Shown: positions 34,285 to 43,800 of the stretch, in pieces
Layout of the letters: each line of letters begins with the position of its first letter
How positions within the stretch are numbered: the first letter of the stretch is position 1
Assembly: GCA_051870755.1 (NCBI GenBank)
Contig: JBJECE010000036.1
Span: 1-64,000, forward strand
Source: W0P28-013 sp051870755
Lineage (GTDB): Bacteria; Bacteroidota; Bacteroidia; Bacteroidales; Paludibacteraceae
DNA: 64,000 nt
Direction: 5' to 3'
Translations under genes and position numbers: made by a program
Notes under the pieces: generated by a model
The model's database searches: none
Told to the model about the DNA's origin: nothing
Seen by the model: only the letters and a program-made list of their open reading frames with translations

Positions 34285-34318
34285 GCAAAGTTACTGTTTT
34301 TTTATCAATTTTGCAATA
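34285..34318. repeat. 34-base direct repeat, copy at the AbiEii-like module promoter
   Basis: Exact copy of 33112-33145, in the same orientation, 1173 bases away. The base before it and the bases after it differ from the other copy, so the identity stops sharply at 34. Confidence 0.92.
34286..34317 (-). promoter_or_regulatory. Promoter of the AbiEii-like module
   Basis: ATTG, 20 bases, TAACTTTG on the minus strand, the same promoter as that of nqrA because it lies within the 34-base repeat. Transcription would start near 34279, about 17 bases before the ATG at 34262. Confidence 0.65.
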
Positions 34319-34330
34319 CAGAATTTTTAG

Positions 34331-34338
34331 TAATTTTG
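34331..34338 (+). promoter_or_regulatory. -7 element for the dihydrouridine synthase gene
   Basis: TAATTTTG matches TAnnTTTG, 27 bases before the ATG at 34366. A TTTG lies 17 bases upstream (34310-34313), two short of the usual spacing. It overlaps back to back with the leftward promoter in the 34-base repeat. Confidence 0.55.
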
Positions 34339-34365
34339 CATCGGAAAAACAAAACGTCGAATCGC

Positions 34366-35355
34366 ATGAAAATTGCCGATATAGAATTTGCAAATCAGCC
34401 ACTGTTTTTGGCGCCGATGGAAGATGTTACCGACCCGGCATTTCGTCTGCTGTGCAAACGGTTTGGTGCCGATTTGGTCTATACCGAATTTGTCAGTGCC
34501 GATGCGCTGATACGCAGTGTGAAACGCACCGAACAGAAGTTGACCATTCTGCCCGAAGAGCGTCCGGTGGCCATACAAATTTATGGGCGCGACGTGGCCA
34601 CGATGGTGGAAGCGGCAAAAATCGTAGAGCAAGCCTGCCCCGACATACTCGACCTGAATTTCGGCTGTCCGGTCAAAAAAGTGGCCGGCAAAGGTGCCGG
34701 TTCGGGCATGTTGCGCGACATTCCGAAACTGCTCGACATCACGCGCGAAGTGGTGAAAGCGGTCAACATTCCGGTAACGGTGAAAACGCGCCTCGGCTGG
34801 GACGACCATTCGAAAATCATTGTCGATTTGGCCGAAGCGTTGCAGGATTGCGGCATTCAGGCGTTGGCCATACATGGCCGCACACGCGCACAAATGTACA
34901 CCGGCGATGCCGATTGGACGTTGATTGGCGCCGTGAAAAACAACCCACGCATGCGCATCCCGATTATCGGCAATGGCGATGTAACGACCCCGCAACGCGC
35001 CCGCGAATGTTTCGACCGCTACGGTGTCGATGCCGTGATGATAGGACGCGGCGCCATCGGCCGACCATGGATTTTCGAGGAAATGAAACATTTTTTGGCC
35101 ACCGGCGAAACACTGCCACCCAAGTCGTACGCCTTTCAGGCCGCCATCATCAAAGAGCATATCGAGCGCAGCATCGATTGGTTGGAAGACGAGCGGCGCG
35201 GCATTGTGCATAGTCGCCGCCACTTGGCGCTGACACCGCTGTTCAAAGGCATCGACCACTTCAGGCAAACGCGCATCGCCATGTTGCGCGCCGAAACCAA
35301 AGACGAATTATTCGCCATCATCGACGACATTCCTAACACATTTGCAATAGAGTAA
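34366..35355 (+). CDS. tRNA-dihydrouridine synthase (DusB type)
   Basis: A 329-residue FMN enzyme that reduces uridines in tRNA to dihydrouridine using NADPH. The N-terminus MKIADIEFANQPLFLAPMED leads the TIM barrel. Cys101 in LNFGCPVKKVAGKGAGSG is the catalytic acid. IHGRTRAQMYTGDADW and PIIGNGDV are FMN-site segments. The length agrees with DusB. The frame is open upstream to 34153 but the promoter at 34331 and the family start fix the ATG at 34366. lgt follows after one base. Confidence 0.95.
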   Translation: MKIADIEFANQPLFLAPMEDVTDPAFRLLCKRFGADLVYTEFVSADALIRSVKRTEQKLTILPEERPVAIQIYGRDVATMVEAAKIVEQACPDILDLNFGCPVKKVAGKGAGSGMLRDIPKLLDITREVVKAVNIPVTVKTRLGWDDHSKIIVDLAEALQDCGIQALAIHGRTRAQMYTGDADWTLIGAVKNNPRMRIPIIGNGDVTTPQRARECFDRYGVDAVMIGRGAIGRPWIFEEMKHFLATGETLPPKSYAFQAAIIKEHIERSIDWLEDERRGIVHSRRHLALTPLFKGIDHFRQTRIAMLRAETKDELFAIIDDIPNTFAIE

Positions 35356-35356
35356 C

Positions 35357-36184
35357 ATGATCAAAAATCTGCTTTTCGTAACCTGGAACGCCACGCCCGA
35401 AATAGGCGAAGCATTCGGCATCACATTCCGCTGGTACGGCATTTTGTTTGCCGTCGGGCTGTTTCTCGGCGGCTGGTACACCTACAATCGCTGCAAAACA
35501 CTCGGCTACACGCAAAGCCAATTCGAGTCGTTGCTGATTTATCTGTTCGTCGGCATATTTGCGGGCGCGCGCTTGGCGCACTGTCTGTTTTACGAACCCG
35601 CTTACTATTTATCGCATCCGCTGGAGATATTGCTGCCCGTAACCATCCACGCCGACGGACATTGGGAATTTTCGGGTTACCACGGATTGGCCAGCCATGG
35701 CGGTGGTGCCGGCGTAGCCATTGCGGTGTGGCTCTTTTGTCGGCACTACAAAACCGCCTTTTGGCCGTTGGCCGACATTTTAGCCATAGCCACTCCTTTG
35801 GCCGGCGCCTTCATCCGATTGGGCAATCTGATGAACAGCGAAATTGTAGGCGCGCCAACCACAATGCCGTGGGCATTTGTATTCCCCCTGTATGACGGCG
35901 TGCCACGGCATCCGGCACAACTGTACGAAGCCACCTTTTACTTGGCCTTATTCGGCTGTATGTGGCTGATGCAAAAGAAGTTACGCAACAATCCTGATGG
36001 AGTGGCACTTGGCATAGTGTGTGCGGCAATCGGTATATTCCGTTTCTGCATCGAATTTTTGAAAGAGGTGCAATCGCCTTTCGAGCGCAGCATGACACTC
36101 GATATGGGACAATGGCTCAGCCTGCCGCTGATTGCTGTCGGCATAGGCATCGTGGTGTATCGGCTGCGCGGGCGGTATCAATAG
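35357..36184 (+). CDS. lgt: Prolipoprotein diacylglyceryl transferase
   Basis: A 275-residue inner-membrane enzyme with seven predicted helices that transfers diacylglycerol from phosphatidylglycerol to the lipobox Cys of prolipoproteins. YHGLASHGGGAGVAIAVW contains the conserved HGG, and GAFIRLGNLMNSEIVGAPT is the Lgt signature with the essential Arg and Asn-Ser-Glu. FCIEFLKE near the C-terminus also fits. It matures the many lipoproteins of this window. It starts one base after the dus stop and its last seven bases overlap the converging gene. Confidence 0.96.
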   Translation: MIKNLLFVTWNATPEIGEAFGITFRWYGILFAVGLFLGGWYTYNRCKTLGYTQSQFESLLIYLFVGIFAGARLAHCLFYEPAYYLSHPLEILLPVTIHADGHWEFSGYHGLASHGGGAGVAIAVWLFCRHYKTAFWPLADILAIATPLAGAFIRLGNLMNSEIVGAPTTMPWAFVFPLYDGVPRHPAQLYEATFYLALFGCMWLMQKKLRNNPDGVALGIVCAAIGIFRFCIEFLKEVQSPFERSMTLDMGQWLSLPLIAVGIGIVVYRLRGRYQ

Positions 36185-36837
36185 TAATCGGCCTCGATGG
36201 TTGATGCTTGTTGTCGCTTTGTCTTCGGCTGTTTCTGTTGCACGCCAGCACAGTCGCGGTTGTAAATCGACAGCACTTGTCCGCTCTTGTTTAACCCTAT
36301 CAGGCTGAAAATCAAGCCTAACGGTTCAATCAACATACAAGCACAGGCTGCTATAGCCCAACTGCGTGCTTGGGTGCATTTTGCATAGGCTTCGGGGCAG
36401 TTTTCGTGCAGAAAATCGTAAAACTCGGACTCTTTCATCACGCGACCGTCATCGGTGCAATAGCGATACTTCGGTCGTTTTTTACCTTCGACTTTCACCT
36501 TTTTATAACTAATGTGCGGCAACTGTGCAACGGTTATTGTTTCGGGCGCAGGTGTTGCCTTTGTGGCTGCTTTTGGTGCCACCTCCGGCGTGGCTGCCTT
36601 TGGTTTCTCGAACACCTGCACTTCGCCCGTTTTGTAAATGACAGCCGCCACATCTTTCACATACATGACAAAAGTCGGTCCATCGGGATTTGAAAATTTT
36701 TTGTAACGCAGTTCCGTGGGCGACACTTCGGTGATGACAGCCTCGATACGTTCGGCCTTGGCAGTTACGATAACATCCTGAGCAACAATGGTTTGCGCAA
36801 ACAACAAACAGATCGGTAATAACATTTTTGTTTTCAT
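36178..36837 (-). CDS. Secreted protein with C-terminal membrane segment, unknown function
   Basis: A 219-residue protein with a signal peptide (about 1-19, ending TIVAQDV). It has an N-terminal domain of a type frequent in Bacteroidota envelope proteins: DVIVTAKAERIEAVITEVSPTELRYKKFSNPDGPTFVMYVKD in substance, seen as IEAVITEVSPTELRYKKF then DGPTFVMYVKDVAAVIY. An Ala/Pro-rich linker, a charged region and a hydrophobic segment (IAACACMLIEPLGLIFSLIGL) follow. No function can be named. The frame is open to 36939, but the ATG at 36837 begins the signal peptide. Its end overlaps lgt tail to tail by seven bases. Confidence 0.85.
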   Translation of the reverse strand: MKTKMLLPICLLFAQTIVAQDVIVTAKAERIEAVITEVSPTELRYKKFSNPDGPTFVMYVKDVAAVIYKTGEVQVFEKPKAATPEVAPKAATKATPAPETITVAQLPHISYKKVKVEGKKRPKYRYCTDDGRVMKESEFYDFLHENCPEAYAKCTQARSWAIAACACMLIEPLGLIFSLIGLNKSGQVLSIYNRDCAGVQQKQPKTKRQQASTIEADYY

Positions 36838-36908
36838 AAGACAATGAGTTAAATTAAACAATCCACATTGGTTTGCCAAGCGGAAATCCCGCTCCAACAA
36901 ACACACTG

Positions 36909-36916
36909 CAAAGATA
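36909..36916 (-). promoter_or_regulatory. -7 element upstream of the secreted-protein gene
   Basis: TATCTTTG on the minus strand, with TTTG 16 bases further upstream, shorter than the usual 19-21. The start near 36902 gives a leader of about 65 bases. Confidence 0.45.
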
Positions 36917-37015
36917 GGCCGATAGTTTTTGACAAACACACATTTTGGTGCAGTTTTAGGTTACACAAAAAGTGAGTTTATGGTTACAATTGCATACAGA
37001 ATGCAAAAAAACTTG

Positions 37016-37023
37016 TAACTTTG
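37016..37023 (+). promoter_or_regulatory. -7 element directly before an ATG (possible leaderless transcript)
   Basis: TAACTTTG ends seven bases before the ATG at 37030. An ATTG lies 23 bases upstream, a loose -33. With the usual distance from the -7 element, transcription would begin at or within a base or two of the ATG. Confidence 0.5.
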
Positions 37024-37029
37024 TCGGCG

Positions 37030-37698
37030 ATGAAAACACTAAACACCAAAGCGTGGTTGAAATCGCTTTCGCCCCGCGACTTCAAAATGACCTGCGTCAT
37101 CACCCTTGCACCCGGTCTGCATGGCATCAGCGAAGTGATGACCAACGAACGTGCCCGAAAAATCAACCTCGATTTGGCGCGTGAGATTATGCACCTGATT
37201 GAGACTGCACAATGTCAGGAGAATGTAGAAATTATTTTTGCCAGCGACATTAAGCGGTATATCCACCGACTGAGTGAGAAAGGGTTGGGTGCTTTAGTCG
37301 TAACCGATAAATTTGAAATCGAGGTGCCGTTCTATCAACTGAAAATTGCATTGCCGCCATTGGCCAAGGCGATTTACATTTTGTATATGCGCCACAGCGA
37401 AGGGCTTTACCGCAAGCAGATTGCCAACGACGACATCGCCGAAGAGTTGTACAACATTTATCGCATATTGCGCCCACACGGCGATGCCGAGCGTCTGCGC
37501 AAAACGATAGCGGATTTGACCGATTTTTCGAAAAAGAATCTCGATCGTCAGATGACACTCATCAACAACACATTCAAAAAGGCGTTGGGTGCGTACGCCC
37601 CACACTATTTACCTGCCGGCGCGCACAAGAGCCAACAGCGCAGCCTCGACTTTACGCGCGTTACCTTTCGGCTGCCACCCGCGCTGGAGAATCTATAA
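37030..37698 (+). CDS. Conserved-looking hypothetical protein
   Basis: A 222-residue basic cytoplasmic protein. I do not recognise its family. The N-terminal half is mixed alpha/beta (VEIIFASDIKRYIHRLSE, GALVVTDKFEIEVPFYQL). The middle LPPLAKAIYILYMRHSEGLY resembles the helical region of small DNA- or RNA-associated proteins, and the C-terminal half is strongly helical with many Lys/Arg. The TTG at 37021 would extend the frame by three codons but lies in the -7 element, so the ATG at 37030 is used; the Met 20 codons later is another choice. Confidence 0.82.
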   Translation: MKTLNTKAWLKSLSPRDFKMTCVITLAPGLHGISEVMTNERARKINLDLAREIMHLIETAQCQENVEIIFASDIKRYIHRLSEKGLGALVVTDKFEIEVPFYQLKIALPPLAKAIYILYMRHSEGLYRKQIANDDIAEELYNIYRILRPHGDAERLRKTIADLTDFSKKNLDRQMTLINNTFKKALGAYAPHYLPAGAHKSQQRSLDFTRVTFRLPPALENL

Positions 37699-37725
37699 TC
37701 CGTCGCGCAAATAGCCACGATAAAC

Positions 37726-37755
37726 ATTAAACGCCACAAATTTGTGGCGTTTAAT
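37726..37755. terminator. Perfect 30-base palindrome, bidirectional terminator
   Basis: ATTAAACGCCACAAA pairs fully with TTTGTGGCGTTTAAT. It stands between converging genes, and each strand leaves the stem through a T-rich tail (TTTAATT), so it can end both. Confidence 0.8.
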
Positions 37756-37778
37756 TGCGTGTGAGATAAGCCAAAATT

Positions 37779-38498
37779 TTACTCGCAAACGCCGCGCACG
37801 GAAAGTCCGAAATAACGATCGTAGTAATATTCACTCACGATGTCCGAAGTGAAACCCATGACCGATGCGTAAACCGGGAGTGTATCAAGCGCAGCCGACC
37901 AATAGCAACCATCGTAACCCGCATTGTACAGGTCATCGTTGTAGCGATAGCCCGCCGCAGGGATAAACATGCTGTTGTCGTTGGTTTGGCTCGTTACTAT
38001 GTAGCCTTTTACGCCATTCAAGGCAGTCCACGTCCAAGTGCAGTTTTCATGCAATTCCGTCCAGTCGGCATCGGTAGGCATACGCCACTTGCCGCCCCAA
38101 TTTACATTTGCGGCATCGTCTTCGGCATCGAGAGTAATTTTGTCGTCCACGATGCCGTAACGGCTATGTGTGTTGTACTTGGTGAACGTGGCTACAATAA
38201 CCATATCATAGAGTGAATCTACTTTAGTCGTTGTAGTAGTTGCTAATTTGTAAGTACTCCAATTGTAAGTTGTGTCCGGATCGGTTTCGCCCCACGAGTA
38301 ATAGTTGCCGTACTCTTCGGGTTTGGCGGCGCCCACGTTACAAGTAGCCCATTTCAGACCGCTTGGCAGACCGAGGTCAACGTAGTCGTGTCCATTTGCT
38401 GTGCCGGACACCGATATTTGCTTTATGTTGTTTTTCTCGCACGCAGCAAACACAGCCGCCACGCAGCATAAGGCTGCAAACAATTTCAGATACTTCAT
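37779..38498 (-). CDS. FISUMP-domain lipoprotein
   Basis: A 239-residue lipoprotein, lipobox VFAAC (Cys20). The mature part is one Fibrobacter succinogenes major paralogous (FISUMP) domain: GHDYVDLGLPSGLKWATCN, PEEYGNYYSWGETDP, KWRMPTDADWTELHENC and the end RYFGLSVRGVCE. These domains are common on the surface of gut Bacteroidota; no activity is established. It lies 14 bases after the SH3-domain gene on the same strand and ends at the palindromic terminator. Confidence 0.92.
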   Translation of the reverse strand: MKYLKLFAALCCVAAVFAACEKNNIKQISVSGTANGHDYVDLGLPSGLKWATCNVGAAKPEEYGNYYSWGETDPDTTYNWSTYKLATTTTTKVDSLYDMVIVATFTKYNTHSRYGIVDDKITLDAEDDAANVNWGGKWRMPTDADWTELHENCTWTWTALNGVKGYIVTSQTNDNSMFIPAAGYRYNDDLYNAGYDGCYWSAALDTLPVYASVMGFTSDIVSEYYYDRYFGLSVRGVCE

Positions 38499-38512
38499 TA
38501 TATGTAAAAGAT

Positions 38513-39757
38513 TTAGAAGCGTTTACCAAGACCGAGTTTCAGCCACGAATCGCAACCGACATTGACTTCGAGAATGCCGATAAAACTTTTGCCGACGGCT
38601 ACGCCGATAGGTGTAATATTCCACGCAAAACCGGCTTGCAAATTGTCGGTGTAGTAGTTGCGGCGCAGATAGACACCCATATCGACACCGGAATAAAGGC
38701 GCACCCATTTGCGATTCAGATATGTAAATTGCGCGCTCGGCATGATGGAAAAATGCGGATAATTATAATCTTTTGTCATGCCATTCACGTCGGGATCGTC
38801 AATAGCGACACGTTCGTAGGGCATTTCGAACATCAATTTACCGCCAAGCCGCACCCAGGGTTTCACATAGAAATGAATCTGAAAATCGATCATCCCAATC
38901 GACCGCAAGTCGGAATAGGGATAGTTGTAGGACATAACCGAATTGAATGCCGACATCAGACCATAGGAGAAGGCCATCTCGCCGGCCGCGTCGTCGGGTT
39001 CCAGGTCTTTTTGTACCGCGGGTGCTGCTTGGTTTGACGACGAAGACGATGTTGTTGATGTTACATACGTTGGTTTCTCGTCTGCCAAATAGCCGGACAG
39101 CACATAGCCGGTTTGTCCTTTGTACGACACCTGCGACCACATTTCGCCATAACGTTTCACGGTAACTTCGGCGCCATCGGGAATGGTTTGATACACAGAC
39201 GAATCGTCGTTGGCATTGGCGCGCAACATCAATCCGCCGGCCGAGTTCACATAGGCACGTTGTGTGCGTTGCACAGTTTGTGCCGGTTTTTGCTCCGGTG
39301 CGGTCAAATACTTGGTCAATATCCAACCTGTTTTGTCGTTGTATTCGACTTGGCTCCACGTAGCGCCTTCGTTCACAATGCGCACCCGCGCTTTGTCGGG
39401 CACCCGCGCCACAATGGTCGCATCGCGCGTGGCAGCCGCATACATATTCAGCGACGTACCGCCGTTTTGCAGCGAAATATCGGCATAGCGCGGCCGTTCA
39501 AACTTCAGGTATTCCGTCATCACATAGCCGATGCGACCGCCATATCGCACTTTAGTCCATGTAGAGGCTTTTTCGATCACCTCGATACGACTGCCGCACG
39601 GAATAGTCGTAATCACATTATCGGCATTGGCCGTAGCCGACGAACGAAAATTCAGTGCCCTGCCGGAACAGTCAATCGTGGCATACGATGCAGCCCATGC
39701 CGCGCCCATACACAACACACAGAGTAAACACCCTGCAAAAAATCGTTTTAGATTCAT
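38513..39757 (-). CDS. Secreted protein with three SH3b domains and an outer-membrane-like C-terminus
   Basis: A 414-residue envelope protein with a signal peptide (about 1-23, MGAAWAASY). Three bacterial SH3 repeats follow at about 25-85 (GRALNFRSSATANADNV ... WTKVRYGGRIGYV), 93-150 (WSQVEYNDKTGWI) and 165-225 (GLMLRANANDD ... WSQVSYKGQTGYV). SH3b domains often bind peptidoglycan. A Ser-rich linker leads to a C-terminal part of amphipathic strands ending in LGLGKRF, like a small beta-barrel. It may connect cell wall and outer membrane. The start is the ATG at 39757; a TTG two codons earlier is less likely. Confidence 0.88.
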   Translation of the reverse strand: MNLKRFFAGCLLCVLCMGAAWAASYATIDCSGRALNFRSSATANADNVITTIPCGSRIEVIEKASTWTKVRYGGRIGYVMTEYLKFERPRYADISLQNGGTSLNMYAAATRDATIVARVPDKARVRIVNEGATWSQVEYNDKTGWILTKYLTAPEQKPAQTVQRTQRAYVNSAGGLMLRANANDDSSVYQTIPDGAEVTVKRYGEMWSQVSYKGQTGYVLSGYLADEKPTYVTSTTSSSSSNQAAPAVQKDLEPDDAAGEMAFSYGLMSAFNSVMSYNYPYSDLRSIGMIDFQIHFYVKPWVRLGGKLMFEMPYERVAIDDPDVNGMTKDYNYPHFSIMPSAQFTYLNRKWVRLYSGVDMGVYLRRNYYTDNLQAGFAWNITPIGVAVGKSFIGILEVNVGCDSWLKLGLGKRF

Positions 39758-39844
39758 AAGCAAAAATTTTTTAGTGAATAAATGAACTATTGAAATCTCA
39801 TTAAATCTCGGTTACCCATGATGCACAAAGCATTTTGCGGCCGA

Positions 39845-40828
39845 TTAGCGCCGGCGTTTGCCGAAACCGAACACATAGGCAATTTTTACACCCACATCGA
39901 AATAACCGCAACGAGGCACTACCTGCGAATTGGTTTGTGCGTGATTGGCTTCCATCAACGGCACCACCACGCGCTCGACCGGAATGCCGAGATGCGTATC
40001 GGTGATGCTGAGCAGCGACAAATTGTCGCCCTGCGGCACCTTGAAAGGCGTCAGCGTATAGTCGGCATACAGGCCAACGCTAAATTTATGTCCCGATTTC
40101 AGTTGTACGTTGTACATGCCATCGACCGCCAAAGCCACGCCAAATTTCGGCCAAGCGGCATAACTCCCCACCGTTTCGTACACGCCATCGATGCCTGTGC
40201 GCAGGCAGGTCGATTGATCGACCACAACGCCATACGTCGGGAATGCACACTTCAAGTCGCTATGTTCGAGCGTCTGCACAAACTTATTCAGCACCGGAAA
40301 TTGGAATTTGGCACCGGCATGCACCGTGAAAGGTTCGAACCGCAACGCCACCTGCAACGGCACTTCGAGCATCAGTTGCGCATGTGTTTCGCGCAATGAA
40401 CCAATGGTATAAAACACATCGAGCAGCGTGTTTTGGGCACCGGTTACCCGATACGCATCGCTGAAATTGTCGGCGGCAAACGCGTTTTTCGTATAGGCAA
40501 CATTCAGGCCGGCCTTGACGCCGATTTCCGTAGTGATAAACAGCGAAAAATCGGTATCGAGTCCCACATTGATGCCGGGTTTCAACTGTCCCAACGGCGT
40601 GTAATAGACCATGCTGCCCAACCCGATGCGCGGTGCGATGGCAAGCTCCATGGCCGCCTTTCCTTTTTGGCGTTTTTTACCAAAACCCAACTTGCGGCTG
40701 TCAAAACCACGTTGCTGGATGCCGCAATTACAGTCGAATCCGCCGAAATAGAACTTCTTTTTCTTGGCCGGCAACGGCATCACACACAACAGTGCCAGCC
40801 CGAGTATCAACAAACTTTTCCGTCTCAT
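39845..40828 (-). CDS. Probable outer-membrane beta-barrel protein coupled to the giant gene
   Basis: A 327-residue protein with a signal peptide (about 1-21, LALLCVMPLPAKK). A Lys/Gly-rich stretch is followed by alternating hydrophobic strands (LFITTEIGVKAGLNVAYTK, FTVHAGAKFQFPVL, FSVGLYADYTLTPF) ending in VGVKIAYVFGFGKRRR. Its ATG overlaps the stop of the 2910-residue giant gene (ATGA), so the two are translated together. That suggests it helps export or anchor the giant protein. It does not look like a PorP/SprF family member, the usual partner of type IX cargo. Confidence 0.87.
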   Translation of the reverse strand: MRRKSLLILGLALLCVMPLPAKKKKFYFGGFDCNCGIQQRGFDSRKLGFGKKRQKGKAAMELAIAPRIGLGSMVYYTPLGQLKPGINVGLDTDFSLFITTEIGVKAGLNVAYTKNAFAADNFSDAYRVTGAQNTLLDVFYTIGSLRETHAQLMLEVPLQVALRFEPFTVHAGAKFQFPVLNKFVQTLEHSDLKCAFPTYGVVVDQSTCLRTGIDGVYETVGSYAAWPKFGVALAVDGMYNVQLKSGHKFSVGLYADYTLTPFKVPQGDNLSLLSITDTHLGIPVERVVVPLMEANHAQTNSQVVPRCGYFDVGVKIAYVFGFGKRRR

Positions 40829-43800
40829 TGCACCACCATTTTTGCCGTAACGATAGTTTGTCTATCGACGGAGATTTGAACCAAATAACAACCGGCCGGA
40901 ACATCGGCTTTGAAAGCGCTCGTAGCAATGTCGAAACTGAGCACTCGCTGACCGGCAGTGGTGTAAACATCGATGTGTGCGCCGGCCGACACATCGAGTG
41001 CATCGCCGTCAATCAGCACGACACTGCCCTGTTTCACCGGATTGGGCGACAACATCACATCGGTGGTTGTAACCACCTCCAAAGCATCAGGACAAAGCAA
41101 AGCAGCCGGTTCGGAGCGGTAATAAAACTCCTCATCGCCAACGATATAGGTAACTTTCACCCAATAGTAACCGCCCGTGAGCGTTTGTGTTTCGGTGTAG
41201 AAATCTTTGGTTGCGCCCTCAATCGGATTGCTATTGCGCAAAAAATTGGGATCGCCGGGCGCACTATTCTGACAAACATACCATTGATAAGCCACCGGTT
41301 CTTGGTCGCGCAACGGCAACTGATTGTGATTCACCATCAGCAGCCAGCATTCATACTGATTGATAACCAAGCCCTCAACGATTTTGCCTTGACAGCGTTC
41401 CGGTTCTTTGAAATTGAACGTGATGGTCATTTGGTCGCAGTCGTGCGCCACCGTGTGCGTGTAAGTCTTGACATCGGCCGGCAGGTCGGCTGCATCAAAG
41501 TCCACAATTTCATTGATTGGGAAACCGGTGTACGAGAAATAATTTTCGTCGCGACATACAGCGTCGATAGTCATCGTGCGATGGTCGGACGGATTGATGG
41601 TCAAATCGAGGTAATAATAATCGTTACACCCCGATGCGCCGGGCACCGACACGCGGCGTTTTATCTGTCCGCCGACAGGGAATGCCGGATAATCGGGATC
41701 GGCAGGCGACACCGTAACCGACCCGTCACTGCCGTAGTTCCACACATACGACGAACCATTGCAAACAGCATCGGTAACCGTATTCGCAAGCACCAAATTG
41801 GCAGCAAAGCGGTCGTCCAGAGCAAGCAGGAGTTTGTATTTTGCCTGACAACTGCCGGAAGGTACCGTCGCCACAAACTGCACTATCCACGGTGTTGCGC
41901 TAATGGTTGTTTGCTCAATGGTGATGCCATTGTCGGTGTAAACGCCATCGGGACGATAGAATTGAACAGAATCAAGGTAGTAGCTGAATCCGCCGTCGTT
42001 CCATACATACGTTTGGTCGGAACAATAGGCCATCTGTGTAGCATCCGTGTAGGGACTGTACAATGTTTGGTCAATCACCGGCGACACGGTCAGTGTCAAG
42101 TGATAGAAGCGGTCGCAATGTGTGTTTTTGTCGGCACCTTTGTATGTGTAACATTGCGTGGTGCCTTTTGTCGTTTTCTCCAATTGGAGTTGTTGTCCGG
42201 CCGAATTGAATGCCGTCGCAGTCTGATTGTAATCGGCATAAGTCAGCGTGATGGCCGATACCAGCGCATCGCCTGCGATGTTCCACACAAAATTTTCGTT
42301 TTGACAGACGGTACCTGTGGTAGCATTCGCAGCATCAGTTCCACCGGGGCGTTCGTCGTACACGGGATTGACCGTCAAGTCGAGCGTGTATTCCTCGAAA
42401 CAGCCATATTGCGTGCCGCCCGTTTTGCTGACCACATAACGCTGCGTGCCGTTGGGCAGTGTCGTTTTAGAGAAAGTGCCGGAACTGCCTGCATTACTGA
42501 ACGGATTCGCCGCCACATCGCCCATGTTGTATTCACTGCTACCCAATGTCAGCACCACTGCGCCCCAAACATTTTTTAATTCGTATTCCACATTGGCACA
42601 CACTTGCGCCGTAGTCTGTTCGCGGTGCGTCTGTTGCACGGTCAAATCGAGCGTGTAAGTATCCTCGCATGCGGTTTGGTTATTGTGCAGCGTTACTTTG
42701 TAAGTAAACGTGATTTGTTCTGTCGCCGGTTGCTGCGCCTTCAAGGTACGATCGGCACTTTTGATGGCGGAATAAATTCCCGACGAAGTGAATGCCGCCA
42801 CCGTCCACGTCGGCTCATTGACAAAATCATTACCACTCAACTCGATAGTGGCGCCACTACTGCCTAAATCCCATTTGTAAAGTCCTGATTCACAGGATTT
42901 ATCTGCTTTTTCATCATTTATGGGCTTCGTCGGTTTGTCGAAAATCAGTTGATAAACCGTTGCGCACAAATGACCGTTTATGGTACCGCTATGCTCGAAC
43001 GTTACCGAGCCGCTCGGATTATCGGTGCGTGTCCATAGCGCCGACGTGGCGTTATCAGCAAACGCCGCCTCGTCGATGGTGATAACAGCGTCATTTTCCA
43101 CCATCCATTGGTACGCCAATCCGGGACACACGCACGTTGCGTCTTTTACGGTAGTTGTAATGATGTCAACCAATTCGACGGTCAAGATTAACGAATCAGA
43201 AATTTCGCACTCGCCTCCCGCGCAATTCTCTCGTTGCGCATAGTATTTGTAAATCTCCTCGCGAAAACGGCGACCCTTGTCAGTATATGTGCGCACAACC
43301 ATTTTTTCAATATCCAACGCCGGATCGTGCGTAAGCGTCTGATATTTACCATATTGACTCTTATCTAAGCATTGACCGAAATCACTCTTATCGAGTGTCG
43401 TTATCACTTTATCGGCGTTATCGCGCCACTCGTAGTTCGCATCCTCGCAAATAGTAGCGGTTTGCTCGTTGCGGTGCGTCAGTTTCACGGGCAAAATCAG
43501 CGTGTAAGTATCGACACAAGTGTTGGCATTTTTCAGTTTCACCGCAAACGTATAAGTTACCATTTCGTTCACTATAGCCGATTGCGTACGTTTTGAATCA
43601 AGTATCAAATTATCCTTACTCGTATCATAAGTGTGCGAAGGTGAATTAATAGCACCTACAGAAAGTTTCCAAGCCGTACTTGTCGGGTCAAAATCAGCAC
43701 CGCTAAAGGTCAGATATTCATCGTCGTCAGGGTTATCTGGTGTCAAGTCCCATTGATAAGCGTACTCCTGACAATGCGTTGTCGTTATCGTTTGTATAAT

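Noticed and set aside
40633..42579. 648-codon open frame on the plus strand
   Set aside because: Antisense to the giant BspA-like gene and to the start of the barrel gene; Cys/His/Arg-rich with no recognisable domain.
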